This document shows, piece by piece, positions 39,349-51,995 of a stretch of 64,000 nt of DNA; position 1 is the first letter of the stretch, and every line of letters begins with the position of its first letter. The stretch is taken from NCBI RefSeq assembly GCF_002022445.1, contig NZ_MUYE01000001.1:1309501-1373500 (forward strand). Direction: 5' to 3'. The stretch comes from Bartonella sp. AR 15-3. GTDB taxonomy: Bacteria > Pseudomonadota > Alphaproteobacteria > Rhizobiales > Rhizobiaceae. Position numbers and translations under genes: made by a program. The notes under the pieces are model-generated. The model worked only from the letters and a program-made list of their open reading frames with translations. It made no database searches and was not told where the DNA came from.

Positions 39349-40353
39349 TCAATTCCTAGAATGGTGCGATGCTGTATCAACATACGTAACTACCGACATT
39401 CCAGGAATAAGTTTCTTAATTCCCTCCTGCTCTTGATCTATGGCAATACGAATAGAGATGCGTTGCGCAATTTTGATAAAATTACCATTTGCAGTCTCTG
39501 TCCCTAATAATGAAAATTCTGATCTCGTTGCAGGAGCAAAACTCACTAAACGACCTGTTAATTTTTGATTGTTTAAAGCATCAGCATAAAAAACAACAGG
39601 CTGTCCAATACGCATATCAGCAATCTGTGTTTCCTTATAATGAGCAATAATCCAAATATCCTCAGGAACAATAGCAACCAACCGCATACCAGGCACTACA
39701 TATTGTCCTACTTGTACACTAACCGATCCAATATGTCCTACAGCAGGAGAGATAATTTTAGTGTGCGCTAAATTCAGCTCCGCTACTTCAACACCCGCCT
39801 TTGCTCCTGCAATATCTGATTGCAAGCCTTGTTGTTCAAATTCCAATTTCTTCTGCAACTGGCTTTTTGTTTCAAATGTTTCTGATAAATCTGGAGAAGA
39901 AGAAGATAATGGCAAAGCTTTTTGAGAATTTAAATTCTTAGGATGAGACAATTCATTCTTAGATAATTTTTGAGAATGAACCATTTTAGTTCTTAGCGTA
40001 TTAATTTCCTTTTCTAAAAGTTTAATCTGTAATAAAACGCTTGCGAGTTTTGCCTTTTTTGCTTCAAGAATTGCTTGCGCCTGCACAAGCTGGTGCCGGA
40101 AAAGGGTGTCATCCAGTTCAAATAAAACCATTCCCTTTTCAACCTTTTGATAATCTTGAACATAAACCCGTGTTACTATACCAGAAATTTGCGGACTTAT
40201 TAGAGTAATATTCCCCTTAATCAAAGCATTATCCGTTTTTTGAAGGGTGCTAACAAATGGCGGCAATTGCCAGGCCCATAAAATCAATACAATGCCCATC
40301 ATGCCAGATAAGAATGCAACAATTGTTGATTTTGATCGCAAAAATTTGATCAT
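39349..40353 (-). CDS. HlyD/EmrA-type membrane fusion protein
   Basis: A 334-residue periplasmic adaptor with one N-terminal membrane anchor (about residues 10-28). The lipoyl-like halves are VYVQDYQKVEKGMVLFELDD and AHTKIISPAVGHIGSVSVQV. Between them lies a coiled-coil hairpin containing a Ser-rich insert (about residues 120-160). It pairs with the MFS gene 6 bases upstream as an EmrAB-like drug efflux unit. An outer-membrane partner may be the TolC-type gene at 63424, which is inference. Confidence 0.85.
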   Translation of the reverse strand: MIKFLRSKSTIVAFLSGMMGIVLILWAWQLPPFVSTLQKTDNALIKGNITLISPQISGIVTRVYVQDYQKVEKGMVLFELDDTLFRHQLVQAQAILEAKKAKLASVLLQIKLLEKEINTLRTKMVHSQKLSKNELSHPKNLNSQKALPLSSSSPDLSETFETKSQLQKKLEFEQQGLQSDIAGAKAGVEVAELNLAHTKIISPAVGHIGSVSVQVGQYVVPGMRLVAIVPEDIWIIAHYKETQIADMRIGQPVVFYADALNNQKLTGRLVSFAPATRSEFSLLGTETANGNFIKIAQRISIRIAIDQEQEGIKKLIPGMSVVTYVDTASHHSRN

Positions 40354-40359
40354 TCCTTT

Positions 40360-42042
40360 TTACTCACCCTTACTGATCATACTTTTACTTTTGAAAAGCA
40401 TCATAAAATTCTCATAAAAATATGATTTATAAAATATCTTGAGGAGAAAAATAATTAAAACAACCATTGACATATAACAATAAAGTCGAAAAACATCATT
40501 ATAAGCCAAAATATTTGCTGTCAATTTCAACTGATCCGTTAGACTCAGTATCGTTTTCCCACCCTCCAAATTATCAGACACTAAAGCACTATAAGGAGAA
40601 GATAAATTACTTATCTTATCGAAAACAAGTGTGCTTGTCGTTGTAATTTCTTGTGTTAAATCTTCAAAATGATGACACGTGAAAAAAAATTGCAAACTGC
40701 CAAAAAGAGCTGCACTCACAAGCCCTCCTGTAACTTGTGCCAACAAAAAAATCGCAATAAAACTTAAAACATAATTAGGCCCTCGCGCGCTCGCTTTAAT
40801 AAAACCATTACATAAAGCAGGAGGCAAAAAAAGAGCATAACCAAAACCGATCAACCCTTGACTTATAATCATATCCACCGGATGGGTTAACTGGCTCACA
40901 TGACTATCTAAATAAGATCCCAGTGTTAAACAGCATAAAGATAAAAGATAAAAATAATCTTCACGACCCATTCGTAAAAAAAATACACAAATAGCGCCCC
41001 CTAAAAAGGTACCGCAAGTAACTGCAAGATACATAGGAGCCATATTACGATTCAACAAACCAGAAAGATTAAAGAAGTCTGCAGCTAAAATTGATTGCTC
41101 TAATAAAAGAATGCGAAACACCAACAAAACCAAAACAACCTGGATCATTTCTTTGCTAAAAAGCCAACGTAAATCAACCAACGGAGTTGCTCTATTCAGC
41201 TCAATTATAATGGCAATCGTCAAAGAAAAAACCGCAAGTGCAAGCCCCCAACCAATCCATAGCGTTTCAGTCCACCAATACCATTTGCCAATAGACATTA
41301 CGATAGCATTTAAACCAAGTCCAAGCGCAATCAAACTATAACTTACCCAATCTAATTTCTTAATCACCTTGTCATAAACAATTGGCGTAAGTGGAAGAGA
41401 AAAAATACATCCTAAACCGATCAAAACAAGCCCCATTTCCATTGCTGAAAGGCTAGAAAACCCACCATTTTCAAGAAGATTTGGTGAAATCAAACGAGAC
41501 AAAGGGACTGCTAAAGCCGCATTCATATAATTTAAACTGAGACCAATAGTATATTTCTTTGACGGTGTAAAAGCCTCCATCATATAGAGAAAGGCTAGCG
41601 AAGCCATTGGCGCAGCAGCGATACCAGCGAAAAAACGAATAATCAAAGCCGAACGTAAATCCGTAACAAACAAGTGTAAAACACACACTACAACAAATCC
41701 AAGAATCGATAGTTCAGCAAAATTCCGTAAGCCAAATTGATAACGAATCTTAATCAACATGATTGTAATGCTTACATTGGGTGCCATATAAGCAGCGACC
41801 AACCACGTAGTTTCAATAAGCGTTGTGTTGAAATCTCCTGTGAGCTCGATAATATTGGACTGAACCATATTGGCGCCTAAACCATAAGCCCATTGTAAAA
41901 TAAAAGAAGCAAAAATATAAGTGAAGCATTTTGGCAAAGGTCCGGCAAAAACAGCATCTGAATGAGGGGAAAGCCCAACTTCTGCGGCAAATACCGCATC
42001 ATTCCCCTTGTTAGGCATCTTTTTTATTCCCGCATTTTTCAT
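40360..42042 (-). CDS. MFS transporter, EmrB/DHA2-like
   Basis: A 560-residue membrane protein with about 14 hydrophobic segments, the number of DHA2 drug/proton antiporters. It starts by TM1 with FILQWAYGLGANMVQSNIIE and has WLVAAYMAPNVSITIMLIKI around TM2. The sequence is divergent from classic EmrB. Its ATG overlaps the atpC stop (TAATG), so translation may be coupled to the ATP synthase operon. An ATG 24 bases downstream is an alternative. The substrate is unknown. Confidence 0.82.
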   Translation of the reverse strand: MKNAGIKKMPNKGNDAVFAAEVGLSPHSDAVFAGPLPKCFTYIFASFILQWAYGLGANMVQSNIIELTGDFNTTLIETTWLVAAYMAPNVSITIMLIKIRYQFGLRNFAELSILGFVVVCVLHLFVTDLRSALIIRFFAGIAAAPMASLAFLYMMEAFTPSKKYTIGLSLNYMNAALAVPLSRLISPNLLENGGFSSLSAMEMGLVLIGLGCIFSLPLTPIVYDKVIKKLDWVSYSLIALGLGLNAIVMSIGKWYWWTETLWIGWGLALAVFSLTIAIIIELNRATPLVDLRWLFSKEMIQVVLVLLVFRILLLEQSILAADFFNLSGLLNRNMAPMYLAVTCGTFLGGAICVFFLRMGREDYFYLLSLCCLTLGSYLDSHVSQLTHPVDMIISQGLIGFGYALFLPPALCNGFIKASARGPNYVLSFIAIFLLAQVTGGLVSAALFGSLQFFFTCHHFEDLTQEITTTSTLVFDKISNLSSPYSALVSDNLEGGKTILSLTDQLKLTANILAYNDVFRLYCYMSMVVLIIFLLKIFYKSYFYENFMMLFKSKSMISKGE

Positions 42043-42458
42043 TATGCTACTGTTGAGGCACCATCCACAGATGTTAGTTTCTGAAATAACTCTTCCACTT
42101 TATGATGAGTGTTACCGCTTGAATTTTCTTCCAGCATAGCTCGAACTTCTGCCATGCGCTGCTCAAGATCATGAAGAGATAAATGATTAACGGCAACAAC
42201 GGTTTCAGCCAAAAGAGAGCATCCCGAAGATGTAATGTCTGCAACCCCTCCCAAAAGAGCAAACACCTTTTCTCCCGAAGAAGATATAACCCTAATAACA
42301 CCTGGAGTAAGACTCACCACTAAAGGAGAATGATCAGCCATAACCGTTAAATATCCCGATACTGAAGGCAGAACAACAGACATCACCTTTTCTGAAAAGA
42401 CAAGTTTTTCAGGCGATACAAGCTCAAACAAGAAAGATTCTGTTTTTTTATTTTCCAC
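42042..42458 (-). CDS. atpC: ATP synthase F1 epsilon subunit
   Basis: About 138 residues. The beta-sandwich domain begins FLFELVSPEKLVFSEKVMSV and continues GYLTVMADHSPLVVSLTPGV; the helical hairpin follows. The GTG at 42458 (AAGGGG five bases upstream) gives the family's usual length; an ATG at 42488 is possible and would add 10 residues. It is the last F1 gene and overlaps the MFS gene by one base. Confidence 0.9.
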   Translation of the reverse strand: MENKKTESFLFELVSPEKLVFSEKVMSVVLPSVSGYLTVMADHSPLVVSLTPGVIRVISSSGEKVFALLGGVADITSSGCSLLAETVVAVNHLSLHDLEQRMAEVRAMLEENSSGNTHHKVEELFQKLTSVDGASTVA

Positions 42459-42505
42459 GGGAACCCCTTGTCTTTCTAAGACAAACATTCATTACAAAGC
42501 ACCTT

Positions 42506-44104
<1,599 letters not shown>

Positions 44105-44117
44105 TTACCTTCTCACT

Positions 44118-45029
44118 TTAAAGCGCTTCAGCGCCCGCAATAATTTCAATCAATTCCGTTGTAATCTGTGCCTGACGCTGACGATTATAGCTTACAGTCA
44201 ATTTATTGATCATTTCACCGGCATTACGTGATGCATTATCCATAGCGCTCATTTTTGCACCCATTTCCCCCGCAACATTTTCAAGCAAAGCATGGAAGAC
44301 TTGTATAGAGAGATTACGCGAAACAAGTTCATCCACGAGAGAAACTGCATCCGGTTCATAATCATAAACAGCCGATTGTACAATCTCACTTTTTTTTCCT
44401 TTTGTAATACCACCAATCTCACCAGAAAATTCCTTTTGAGTATCTACTGGAATTAAATTGATAGCCTTTGGACACTGATTAACGACTGATACAAATTCAG
44501 AATAAAAAATCGTACAAACGTCAAACACCCCTTCATTGAAAAGATCAATAATACACCGACTTACTTTAGCTGCTTCTGCAAAACTGATCTGTTTCACAGA
44601 GCGCAAATCAATATGATCAATCATCAGAGCTTTAAAATCACGGAGTAAAATATCTGCTCCCTTCTTTCCAACAGTTAAAATTTTAACCGTTTTACCTGCA
44701 GAAAGAAGGCCATTAATATGTTCACGTGCACGACGAACAATCTGCGTATTAAAGGCACCACACAAACCACGTTCAGCTGTACACACAACCAAAAGATGCT
44801 TATCATCTCTCCCTGTACCGCACATTAAAGGTGGCGCATCCACTGGATCAAGATCAGCAGACACATGCGCTAAAAGAGTCGCCATATGCTGAGCATAAGG
44901 TCGCGCAGATTTAGCTGCTTCTTGCGCACGATACAACTTCGCTGCTGCAACCATTTGCATAGCTTTGGTAATCTTCTGCGTTGCCTTAACCGAGGCAATA
45001 CGGTCTCTAAGATCCTTTAGCGACGCCAT
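44118..45029 (-). CDS. atpG: ATP synthase F1 gamma subunit
   Basis: A 303-residue central stalk subunit. The N-terminal helix [20 protein letters not shown] and the C-terminal helix [20 protein letters not shown] form the coiled coil that turns inside the alpha-beta ring; ending [19 protein letters not shown] is typical. It lies 19 bases before atpD and 20 after atpA. Confidence 0.97.
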   Translation of the reverse strand: MASLKDLRDRIASVKATQKITKAMQMVAAAKLYRAQEAAKSARPYAQHMATLLAHVSADLDPVDAPPLMCGTGRDDKHLLVVCTAERGLCGAFNTQIVRRAREHINGLLSAGKTVKILTVGKKGADILLRDFKALMIDHIDLRSVKQISFAEAAKVSRCIIDLFNEGVFDVCTIFYSEFVSVVNQCPKAINLIPVDTQKEFSGEIGGITKGKKSEIVQSAVYDYEPDAVSLVDELVSRNLSIQVFHALLENVAGEMGAKMSAMDNASRNAGEMINKLTVSYNRQRQAQITTELIEIIAGAEAL

Positions 45030-45049
45030 TTACGCATTCCACCAATCAA

Positions 45050-46585
45050 TTAAGAAAAATTCTTTGCATAATTATCAAGAACAACAACCATCTTAGTTTT
45101 AATTTGATCCGTTATTTGTTTCTGTTCAGCGATCGCATTTAAGAGCTCTTCATGATTACTGCGTAGGAGTGTTAAAAGCCCTTGTTCAAATCGCCCAACA
45201 TCAGAAACAGCTAATGAATCAAGATAACCATTTACACCAGCAAAAATAACAACAACTTGTTCTTCTACTTTAAGTGGTGAGAATTGTAGCTGCTTTAAAA
45301 GTTCTGTTAAACGTGCTCCACGATTTAAAAGATGCTGCGTTGACGCATCTAAATCTGAACCAAATTGCGCAAAAGCTGCCATTTCCCGATATTGAGCTAA
45401 TTCACCCTTGATAGAACCAGCAACTTGCTTCATTGCCTTAATTTGAGCGGCAGAACCAACACGTGAAACAGAAAGACCAACATTCACTGCAGGACGAATC
45501 CCTTGATAGAATAAATTTGTTTCCAGAAAAATCTGACCATCGGTAATCGAAATTACATTGGTTGGAATATAAGCAGAGACATCATTGGCTTGTGTTTCAA
45601 TCACTGGTAATGCTGTTAAAGATCCAGAACCATTATCAGCATTAAGCTTTGCAGCCCGCTCCAAAAGACGAGAGTGCAGATAAAAAACATCTCCTGGATA
45701 AGCTTCACGACCAGGAGGACGACGCAACAAAAGAGACATTTGACGATAAGCAACAGCCTGCTTGGAAAGATCATCATAACCAATCAACGCATGTTGACCA
45801 TTATCACGAAAATATTCTCCCATTGCACAACCAGCAAGGGGAGCAATAAATTGCATCGGAGCAGGATCAGACGCTGTAGCTGCAACAATAATCGAATAGT
45901 CAAGCGCTCCACGTTCTTCCAAAATTTTAACAAATTGTGCAACCGTTGAACGTTTTTGACCGATTGCCACATAGATACAATATATTTTGTCTTGATCTTG
46001 CCCAGTACTATTTTCATGAAACCGCTTCTGATTTAAAAATGTATCGAGCAAAATCGCCGTTTTTCCTGTTTGACGATCACCGATCACCAATTCACGCTGT
46101 CCACGTCCAATGGGAATTAAGGCATCAATAACCTTTAATCCAGTTGACATTGGCTCATGCACAGACTGACGTGGAATAATACCAGGAGCCTTGACATCAA
46201 CACGACGACGCTCTTTTGTCTTAATAGGACCTTTTCCATCAATGGGATTCCCTAATGCATCTACAACACGACCAAGCAAAGCAGGTCCTACAGGGACATC
46301 CACAATAGCCCCGAGCCGTTTAACGGTATCGCCCTCACGAATATCACGATCTGATCCAAAAATCACAATCCCAACATTATCCATTTCCAAATTCAGTGCC
46401 ATCCCCTGCACACCATTGGGAAAAGCGACCATTTCACCTGCCTGGACATTATCCAAACCATAAACGCGAGCAATTCCATCACCCACAGATAAAACCCAAC
46501 CAACTTCTGAAACTTCAGCTTTTTGATCAAAGTTTTTGATTTGTTTCTTTAGGATTTTTGAAATTTCAGACGGTCTAATATCCAT
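45050..46585 (-). CDS. atpA: ATP synthase F1 alpha subunit
   Basis: A 511-residue nucleotide-binding subunit. The Walker A motif is [10 protein letters not shown] (about residue 169). The family signature [17 protein letters not shown] is near residue 365. The N-terminal [19 protein letters not shown] binds the delta subunit. Its start overlaps the atpH stop by one base. Confidence 0.97.
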   Translation of the reverse strand: MDIRPSEISKILKKQIKNFDQKAEVSEVGWVLSVGDGIARVYGLDNVQAGEMVAFPNGVQGMALNLEMDNVGIVIFGSDRDIREGDTVKRLGAIVDVPVGPALLGRVVDALGNPIDGKGPIKTKERRRVDVKAPGIIPRQSVHEPMSTGLKVIDALIPIGRGQRELVIGDRQTGKTAILLDTFLNQKRFHENSTGQDQDKIYCIYVAIGQKRSTVAQFVKILEERGALDYSIIVAATASDPAPMQFIAPLAGCAMGEYFRDNGQHALIGYDDLSKQAVAYRQMSLLLRRPPGREAYPGDVFYLHSRLLERAAKLNADNGSGSLTALPVIETQANDVSAYIPTNVISITDGQIFLETNLFYQGIRPAVNVGLSVSRVGSAAQIKAMKQVAGSIKGELAQYREMAAFAQFGSDLDASTQHLLNRGARLTELLKQLQFSPLKVEEQVVVIFAGVNGYLDSLAVSDVGRFEQGLLTLLRSNHEELLNAIAEQKQITDQIKTKMVVVLDNYAKNFS

Positions 46586-47169
46586 CAGCTGACCTCTTTT
46601 TTCAATGCAAACTTAAGTGAAGATAATTTTGTTATAAGGGACGCATCAATTTGGCATGACCCTAAACGAATGATAAAGCCACCAAGAATTGTTGGATCAA
46701 CGGAAAGTTGCAACATAATTTTTCCTCTGACAACACTCTCCAATGCCGTGCGCAACATTTCTTTCTGAGAAGCATTTAATGGGTGTGCAGAAATAATTTG
46801 CACAAAAAACTCTCTACGGAAAAGAGCAAGATGACGCTGAAAAGCACGTAAAATACTGGGTAATGCAAAAAGCCTATGATTAGCTGCAATAACACCTAAA
46901 AAATTACGAAAAATGCGGCCTGCCTCTCCATGAACAAACTCTATACTTTCACAAAGAACATTTAACGCTTTCTTCTGTTCTTTTACTGAAAAAAACGGAC
47001 TATGCACAAAACCCTTTAAATCCTCATTTTGCTCCAAAATATTCAAGAAAGATGCCACTTCCTTTTCAACATGTTCAATACAACCTGCTTCTTGAACCAA
47101 ATCAAAAAATGCTTTTGCATAACGCTGGCTCACTAGCGGCAATGGGACAAGAGAAACTGAATCTGACAC
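46585..47169 (-). CDS. atpH: ATP synthase F1 delta subunit
   Basis: About 194 residues from the GTG at 47169, which has AGAGG nine bases ahead and gives [20 protein letters not shown], the usual beginning; the open frame goes 75 bases further. The C-terminal block [20 protein letters not shown] is the subunit signature. Delta fixes F1 to the peripheral stalk. It is the first gene of the F1 operon; F0 genes lie elsewhere, as in other Alphaproteobacteria. Confidence 0.93.
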   Translation of the reverse strand: MSDSVSLVPLPLVSQRYAKAFFDLVQEAGCIEHVEKEVASFLNILEQNEDLKGFVHSPFFSVKEQKKALNVLCESIEFVHGEAGRIFRNFLGVIAANHRLFALPSILRAFQRHLALFRREFFVQIISAHPLNASQKEMLRTALESVVRGKIMLQLSVDPTILGGFIIRLGSCQIDASLITKLSSLKFALKKEVS

Positions 47170-47354
47170 GAAATACTGCCTCTTTTCCTTAAAAGATTTT
47201 CCGATATTGATCAGAAAAAATGGACCACATATTTCAAATTCCAAAAATCTTTTTCTTGAAACTCAGAACAAAAAATTTTCCAATCTCTAGCATAGACATA
47301 ATCGACTCGCAACACCACAAAGCAATGCTTTTTGAAAATTTTTAGATAAAATAA

Positions 47355-47978
47355 CTAAAATGACTTTTCAATTGACGGATGAGGAACACAATTTTTTTTG
47401 AGTCCATTTTTGATATTAGCTGATACCTGATTTAATTTTTCCATATCCCCTTCATGAAATGTATCGAATACTGAAGAGGAAACTTCTTTTCCAACTTTAG
47501 ATAATAAAATATCCATTTTAAAACTTTCATCCATCAAAAGAGCTTCCACAACATCTACCGAAAGATCCAATATACGTGCTTTTTCCATCAATTTGCGATG
47601 ATTTTGTAAATGCTGCAAAATTTGTGCTGTCAATGGTCCAACAATAGTCCTATGATAAATATTCAGTGACTTATTAAAGGCCATAATATCTTGCAAAATT
47701 ATATCATCATAAAAGACTGCATAAGCATAAATCAACTGACGGGAATGCGTAACTGGAAAACCACAAAGAGACCGCATTGCTTGCTGTGGAGAAGCAATGA
47801 TTGGCTGAAAAACTTTTTCTACTTCTCTCATTAAACGATAAGTAAAAATAAAAACAGTTGCATCGATGCTTTGCATTTCCTTTTTTTCATTGTTTTTAAT
47901 CACATCAGAAATCGATGCCTGTGCTCCTGCCTCGATAAACCAGGTAAAAATAAAAATTATAAATCCCATCTTTTTCAA
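47355..47978 (-). CDS. Hypothetical exported protein
   Basis: A protein of about 207 residues that I do not recognise. A hydrophobic N-terminus (MGFIIFIFTWFIEAGAQA) is a likely signal peptide with cleavage after AQA. The rest is helical, with a pair of related hydrophobic segments and two cysteines. TTG at 47978 has AGAGGAG five bases ahead; ATG at 47969 is the other choice. It is transcribed toward the same direction as priA (34 bases or more downstream of it) and atpH. No function can be assigned. Confidence 0.6.
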   Translation of the reverse strand: MKKMGFIIFIFTWFIEAGAQASISDVIKNNEKKEMQSIDATVFIFTYRLMREVEKVFQPIIASPQQAMRSLCGFPVTHSRQLIYAYAVFYDDIILQDIMAFNKSLNIYHRTIVGPLTAQILQHLQNHRKLMEKARILDLSVDVVEALLMDESFKMDILLSKVGKEVSSSVFDTFHEGDMEKLNQVSANIKNGLKKNCVPHPSIEKSF

Positions 47979-48044
47979 AACCACTCCTCTTTTAAAATAT
48001 GTTTTTAACAAACAAATCTCTCTATTTGCCTTTTCATTGCCTTT

Positions 48045-50276
48045 TCAGAGAAAACTTTGCGGATCAATATCAATCTGAACCCGAACCGAACTAGGCTTCT
48101 TTGGTGCACGAGATAGGATAACACGAATAAACCCTTGCAAATCAAAAGAGCGCTGTCCATGAAATAACAGCCGAAAACGATAACGACCCCGCACAAGTGC
48201 CAACTGTGCTTCTGCAGGCCCCATCACCGATACACCTTTCACCGATGGTGCAACTTGGCGCAATGCACGGGCATAATTTTCTGCAACTTGACGTTTTTCT
48301 GAAGAAACAATCAAAGCTGCAAATCGTCCATAAGGAGGCAAAACGTCATGCTGGCGCATTGCAATCTCACGCTCATAAAAATCCTCACGCTGTTGTGAAA
48401 GTAAAGCTTTTATAACCGGATGATCTGGTTGATAAGTTTGCAACAATCCTAAACTTTCTAATCCCATACGCCCGGCTCGCCCTGTGACTTGAGACAAAAG
48501 CTGAAAAGTGCGTTCACTTGCACGTAAATCACCATTGGCAAGACCTAAATCAGCATCAATCACCCCAACCAAAGACAATCTAGGGAAATGATGCCCCTTA
48601 GCAACTAACTGTGTTCCAATAACAATATCTACATCCCCCCTTGCAATTGCTTCTAATTCTCGTCGTAATTGACTAATTCTTCCTTTTAAATCAGTAGATA
48701 GAATAAGCAACCGTGCCTGTGGAAAAAGCATCTGTGTTTCCTCGGCAATTCTTTCCACCCCTGGCCCACAAGCCACTAAATGATCCAATGTCCCACATTC
48801 TGGACAAGCTTCTGGAAGAGGCTCATAATAACCACAATGATGACATTTAAGCTGTCCTCGCAAACGATGCTCAACCAACCAGCTCGAACAATCCGTACAA
48901 TGAAAACGATGTCCACACACCCGACAAAGTGTTAAAGGCGCATATCCACGCCGATTGAGAAACAAAAGCGCCTGCTCACCCTTTTCTAAAGTTTTTCTCA
49001 AAGCATGTTCAAGAACACAAGAAATAAAGCGTCCTTTTTCTACACCCCCTTTACGCATATCAATCACGCGCAAATGCGGTAACGCTACTGCTTGAAACCG
49101 TGAAGGCAAATGCACCCGCTGATAACGCCCCCATAAAACATTCACCTGACTTTCAATTGAAGGAGTCGCTGACGATAAAATAACAGGACAACGCTCAAAA
49201 GATCCCCGCGCCACAGCCATATCCCGCGCATGATAAAAAATACGTTCTTCTTGTTTATAAGCACCATCATGCTCTTCATCAACAACAATTAATCCAAGAT
49301 CCAGAAAAGGTAAAAAAAGTGCTGAACGCGCTCCTGCAACAACCCGCACTTTTCCTTCTACAACTTGCCGCCACACACGTTCACGACGACGTGGTGTTAA
49401 ATCAGAATGCCACTCAGCTGCTGAAACTCCAAAACGTGCATGAAAACGGTCTAAAAATTGCTGTGTTAAAGCAATTTCTGGCAATAAAATTAAAACCTGT
49501 TTGTTGCCCTTTAGCGCTTGAGCAACCGCCTCAAAATAGACTTCTGTTTTTCCGGACCCCGTGACTCCATCAAGCAAAAAAACCTGAAATTGAGAAGACA
49601 AAACGCCTTCTCTCAGCAAATTTGCTGCCGATTTCTGTGCTCCTTCTAAAACAGGTGGACAAAAATCAGGATCAGGCAGAGCAACCACTGCCTGTACTGG
49701 AACCACAACCTCTTCAAAAACCCCAAGTGATTTTAAAAGGTCTACCACTGAAGGAGAAGTTCTCGCAGCATGAGCAAGATCAGAACGAGTCCGAATTATT
49801 CCATCACGCGCCAAGTCTAAAACACGCGATCGCGCTGGTGTTAACCGTTCTACGTTCCCTCCACAATAACGCAATCCCACCATCTTCTCTTCTGGATCTA
49901 AAGCCGTCGGCACACGTAAAACCAACCCCGCAACAAGACCGAAAGGCGTCATGGTATACTGACTGAAAAAACGCAAAAATGCGATCATCTCAGCCTTTAA
50001 TGGCGGACAATCAAAAACATGCGTCACAAAGCGCAATTTATCACGCGCCACAGGAACAGCGGTTACTCTCTTTAAACTCTCTCTTTGTTCTTCCTCAAAT
50101 ATCGGCTCACCAATAGCGACCACAAAACCACAAATTTCGCGTCCTGCAACAGGAACACGTACAAAAGAGCCAACTTTTATCTCTATATGTGGCTCTACCC
50201 CATAGCTATAAGCCTGAAAAACTGGGATCGGTACCACAACCGAAACAATTTGCATTTCTGTCACAATTGATATCAC
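48045..50276 (-). CDS. priA: Primosomal helicase PriA
   Basis: A 743-residue replication-restart helicase. The N-terminal DNA-binding domain starts VSVVVPIPVFQAYSY. Walker A is DGVTGSGKTEVYFEA (about residues 230-244) and Walker B is VVDEEHD. The zinc-binding insert has paired cysteines: CRVCGHRFHCTDC, CHHCGYYE and CPECG. The helicase C domain ends with RAGRMG. PriA reloads the replisome at stalled forks. Confidence 0.96.
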   Translation of the reverse strand: MISIVTEMQIVSVVVPIPVFQAYSYGVEPHIEIKVGSFVRVPVAGREICGFVVAIGEPIFEEEQRESLKRVTAVPVARDKLRFVTHVFDCPPLKAEMIAFLRFFSQYTMTPFGLVAGLVLRVPTALDPEEKMVGLRYCGGNVERLTPARSRVLDLARDGIIRTRSDLAHAARTSPSVVDLLKSLGVFEEVVVPVQAVVALPDPDFCPPVLEGAQKSAANLLREGVLSSQFQVFLLDGVTGSGKTEVYFEAVAQALKGNKQVLILLPEIALTQQFLDRFHARFGVSAAEWHSDLTPRRRERVWRQVVEGKVRVVAGARSALFLPFLDLGLIVVDEEHDGAYKQEERIFYHARDMAVARGSFERCPVILSSATPSIESQVNVLWGRYQRVHLPSRFQAVALPHLRVIDMRKGGVEKGRFISCVLEHALRKTLEKGEQALLFLNRRGYAPLTLCRVCGHRFHCTDCSSWLVEHRLRGQLKCHHCGYYEPLPEACPECGTLDHLVACGPGVERIAEETQMLFPQARLLILSTDLKGRISQLRRELEAIARGDVDIVIGTQLVAKGHHFPRLSLVGVIDADLGLANGDLRASERTFQLLSQVTGRAGRMGLESLGLLQTYQPDHPVIKALLSQQREDFYEREIAMRQHDVLPPYGRFAALIVSSEKRQVAENYARALRQVAPSVKGVSVMGPAEAQLALVRGRYRFRLLFHGQRSFDLQGFIRVILSRAPKKPSSVRVQIDIDPQSFL

Positions 50277-50564
50277 CTTTTTATCGATAGTGCTTTGATC
50301 TTATTGTTGCATTTTTCTATTCTCGTCCCCCACTTTTTCCCTAGCCTGTTCTTTATACAACCAATACAATAATTATCCCAGAATGAAACAATGTGATAAT
50401 ATACTTTTTTCATTTAATTGCCTTCTTCTCAAGACCTTTTGTACCACTCCTCTATCCATCAATCGGCCCCTTGCTTTTGCTACAAAGAATAGCGCATAAC
50501 ATATACAAGAAGAACTAAGAGAAATATTAAACAACAAACTTTTAAAAGCCCAAGGAGATTTGAA

Positions 50565-51218
50565 ATGAAATTTTTTGTGGATAGTGCTCATAAAGAAGAT
50601 ATCCAAGAATTACAAAATTTGGGATTGGTCGATGGTGTCACAACCAATCCTTCTCTCATTCTCAAATCTGGACGTAATATTCTGGAAACCATCAAAGAAA
50701 TTTGTGCTCTCGTCAACGGACCAGTGTCTGCTGAAGTTGTTGCAACTGACTTCAATAATATGATGAAAGAAGCGGCTGTTTTAGCAAAAATTGCTGACAA
50801 TATTTGCATCAAGCTCCCCTTAACACTTGATGGATTAAAAGCTTGTAAAGCCCTCACTGAACAAGGACTAAAAACAAACCTTACCCTTTGTTTTTCGGTT
50901 AATCAAGCTTTGTTAGCTGCAAAAGCGCATGCAACATTTATTTCACCTTTTATCGGAAGAATTGATGATTGTGGATACAATGGTATCGAACTGCTTCACG
51001 AAATTCGCACTCTTTATGACCAATATAATTTCAAGACTCAAATTTTGGCTGCCTCTATCCGCTCTGTCAATCATGTTAAAGAAGCAGCATTGAGTGGTGC
51101 AGATGTTGCAACTGTTCCCCCAGCAATCTTAAAAAATCTAGTCAAACATCCTCTAACTGACCAAGGCTTACAGACATTTGCGGCAGACTGGGCAAAAACG
51201 GGACAAAATATCGCTTAA
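50565..51218 (+). CDS. tal: Transaldolase / fructose-6-phosphate aldolase family
   Basis: A 217-residue small-type transaldolase. It begins [16 protein letters not shown], then [29 protein letters not shown] holds the Schiff-base lysine (about residue 86) and [20 protein letters not shown] lies near the end. The small class contains both transaldolase and fructose-6-phosphate aldolase, which sequence alone does not separate here. The pathway link is to tkt in this window. GGAG precedes the ATG; a hairpin terminator follows. Confidence 0.92.
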   Translation: MKFFVDSAHKEDIQELQNLGLVDGVTTNPSLILKSGRNILETIKEICALVNGPVSAEVVATDFNNMMKEAAVLAKIADNICIKLPLTLDGLKACKALTEQGLKTNLTLCFSVNQALLAAKAHATFISPFIGRIDDCGYNGIELLHEIRTLYDQYNFKTQILAASIRSVNHVKEAALSGADVATVPPAILKNLVKHPLTDQGLQTFAADWAKTGQNIA

Positions 51219-51257
51219 AAAGCATTTAAAACCCTACCAATACTGTACTTCTTCTTC

Positions 51258-51281
51258 AAACATCTCAACTAAGATGTTTTT
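51258..51281 (+). terminator. Terminator of the transaldolase gene
   Basis: The stem AAACATCT / AGATGTTT with a 6-base loop ends in a run of five T (51277-51281), 40 bases after the stop codon. Confidence 0.5.
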
Positions 51282-51306
51282 AAACGGACAAGAGATATAA
51301 ATTTAA

Positions 51307-51329
51307 AGAGTAAAATCTCATTTTACTCT
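51307..51329 (-). terminator. Possible terminator of leuS-lptE
   Basis: A perfect 10-bp stem, AGAGTAAAAT / ATTTTACTCT, with a 3-base loop. On the minus strand it is followed by TTTAAATTTATA. It lies 75 bases beyond the lptE stop. Confidence 0.5.
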
Positions 51330-51404
51330 AACTAGGCCATATCGTGTCCAAAACTTCTTCATAAAAATATGCAACTTATTTTAATATTCGAAGAATATGA
51401 GCTT

Positions 51405-51995
51405 TTAAGAAGGAGAAATTTTTGCAAGATCTTTTGCAAGCAACATAAAAATGCGTTCGGCCAATTCTTCAGCAACGCGTTTTTGCGCATTTTTTTCAGC
51501 TTGCATTGTTGCATATTCTTGACGAAGTCGATCAAAAGAAGCACTCATTGTTCCTGTTCCTTTCGCAATAAATTCATTTTTCATATTCTTTAAAATATAA
51601 GAAGCTTTACTCACGATTGTTCCAACAGAAGGGTGTCCTATTCCATCCTCTTCACGGTCACTGTCTATCTCGAAAGATGTTCGTGTAGAAACCGATGTTT
51701 GCAGTGACAATTGATAAATTGGCATAGAAGGCTTTCCTCCACGCCCATAGAGAAGAAACAATAAATGATTACGCACCATTTGACTGAAATGATCAGAGGG
51801 TTCTTCAATCACAATAGCTGCAAATTTTTCAGAAAGTCCTCCAGAAATCTTTTCTGATGTTTCAACGGGCAAAAGAGAAATCGTGGATGTCGATCCCTGT
51901 GAGGCCTGACGATAAAGTGGTTCAATGGTACATCCACTAAGAAAAGCAAACAAACAAGAAAAAACAGCAGCAATAAGTCCATTAAATAATGACAT
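51405..51995 (-). CDS. lptE: LPS assembly lipoprotein LptE
   Basis: About 196 residues. The signal peptide ends in the lipobox LSGC, followed by TIEPLYR, typical of alphaproteobacterial LptE, which plugs LptD and helps insert lipopolysaccharide in the outer membrane. The body has low overall similarity marks, as usual for this family ([13 protein letters not shown]). The ATG at 51995 has AAAGGA six bases ahead and overlaps the end of leuS by 14 bases. The leuS-lptE order is standard in Rhizobiales and supports the call. Confidence 0.85.
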   Translation of the reverse strand: MSLFNGLIAAVFSCLFAFLSGCTIEPLYRQASQGSTSTISLLPVETSEKISGGLSEKFAAIVIEEPSDHFSQMVRNHLLFLLYGRGGKPSMPIYQLSLQTSVSTRTSFEIDSDREEDGIGHPSVGTIVSKASYILKNMKNEFIAKGTGTMSASFDRLRQEYATMQAEKNAQKRVAEELAERIFMLLAKDLAKISPS

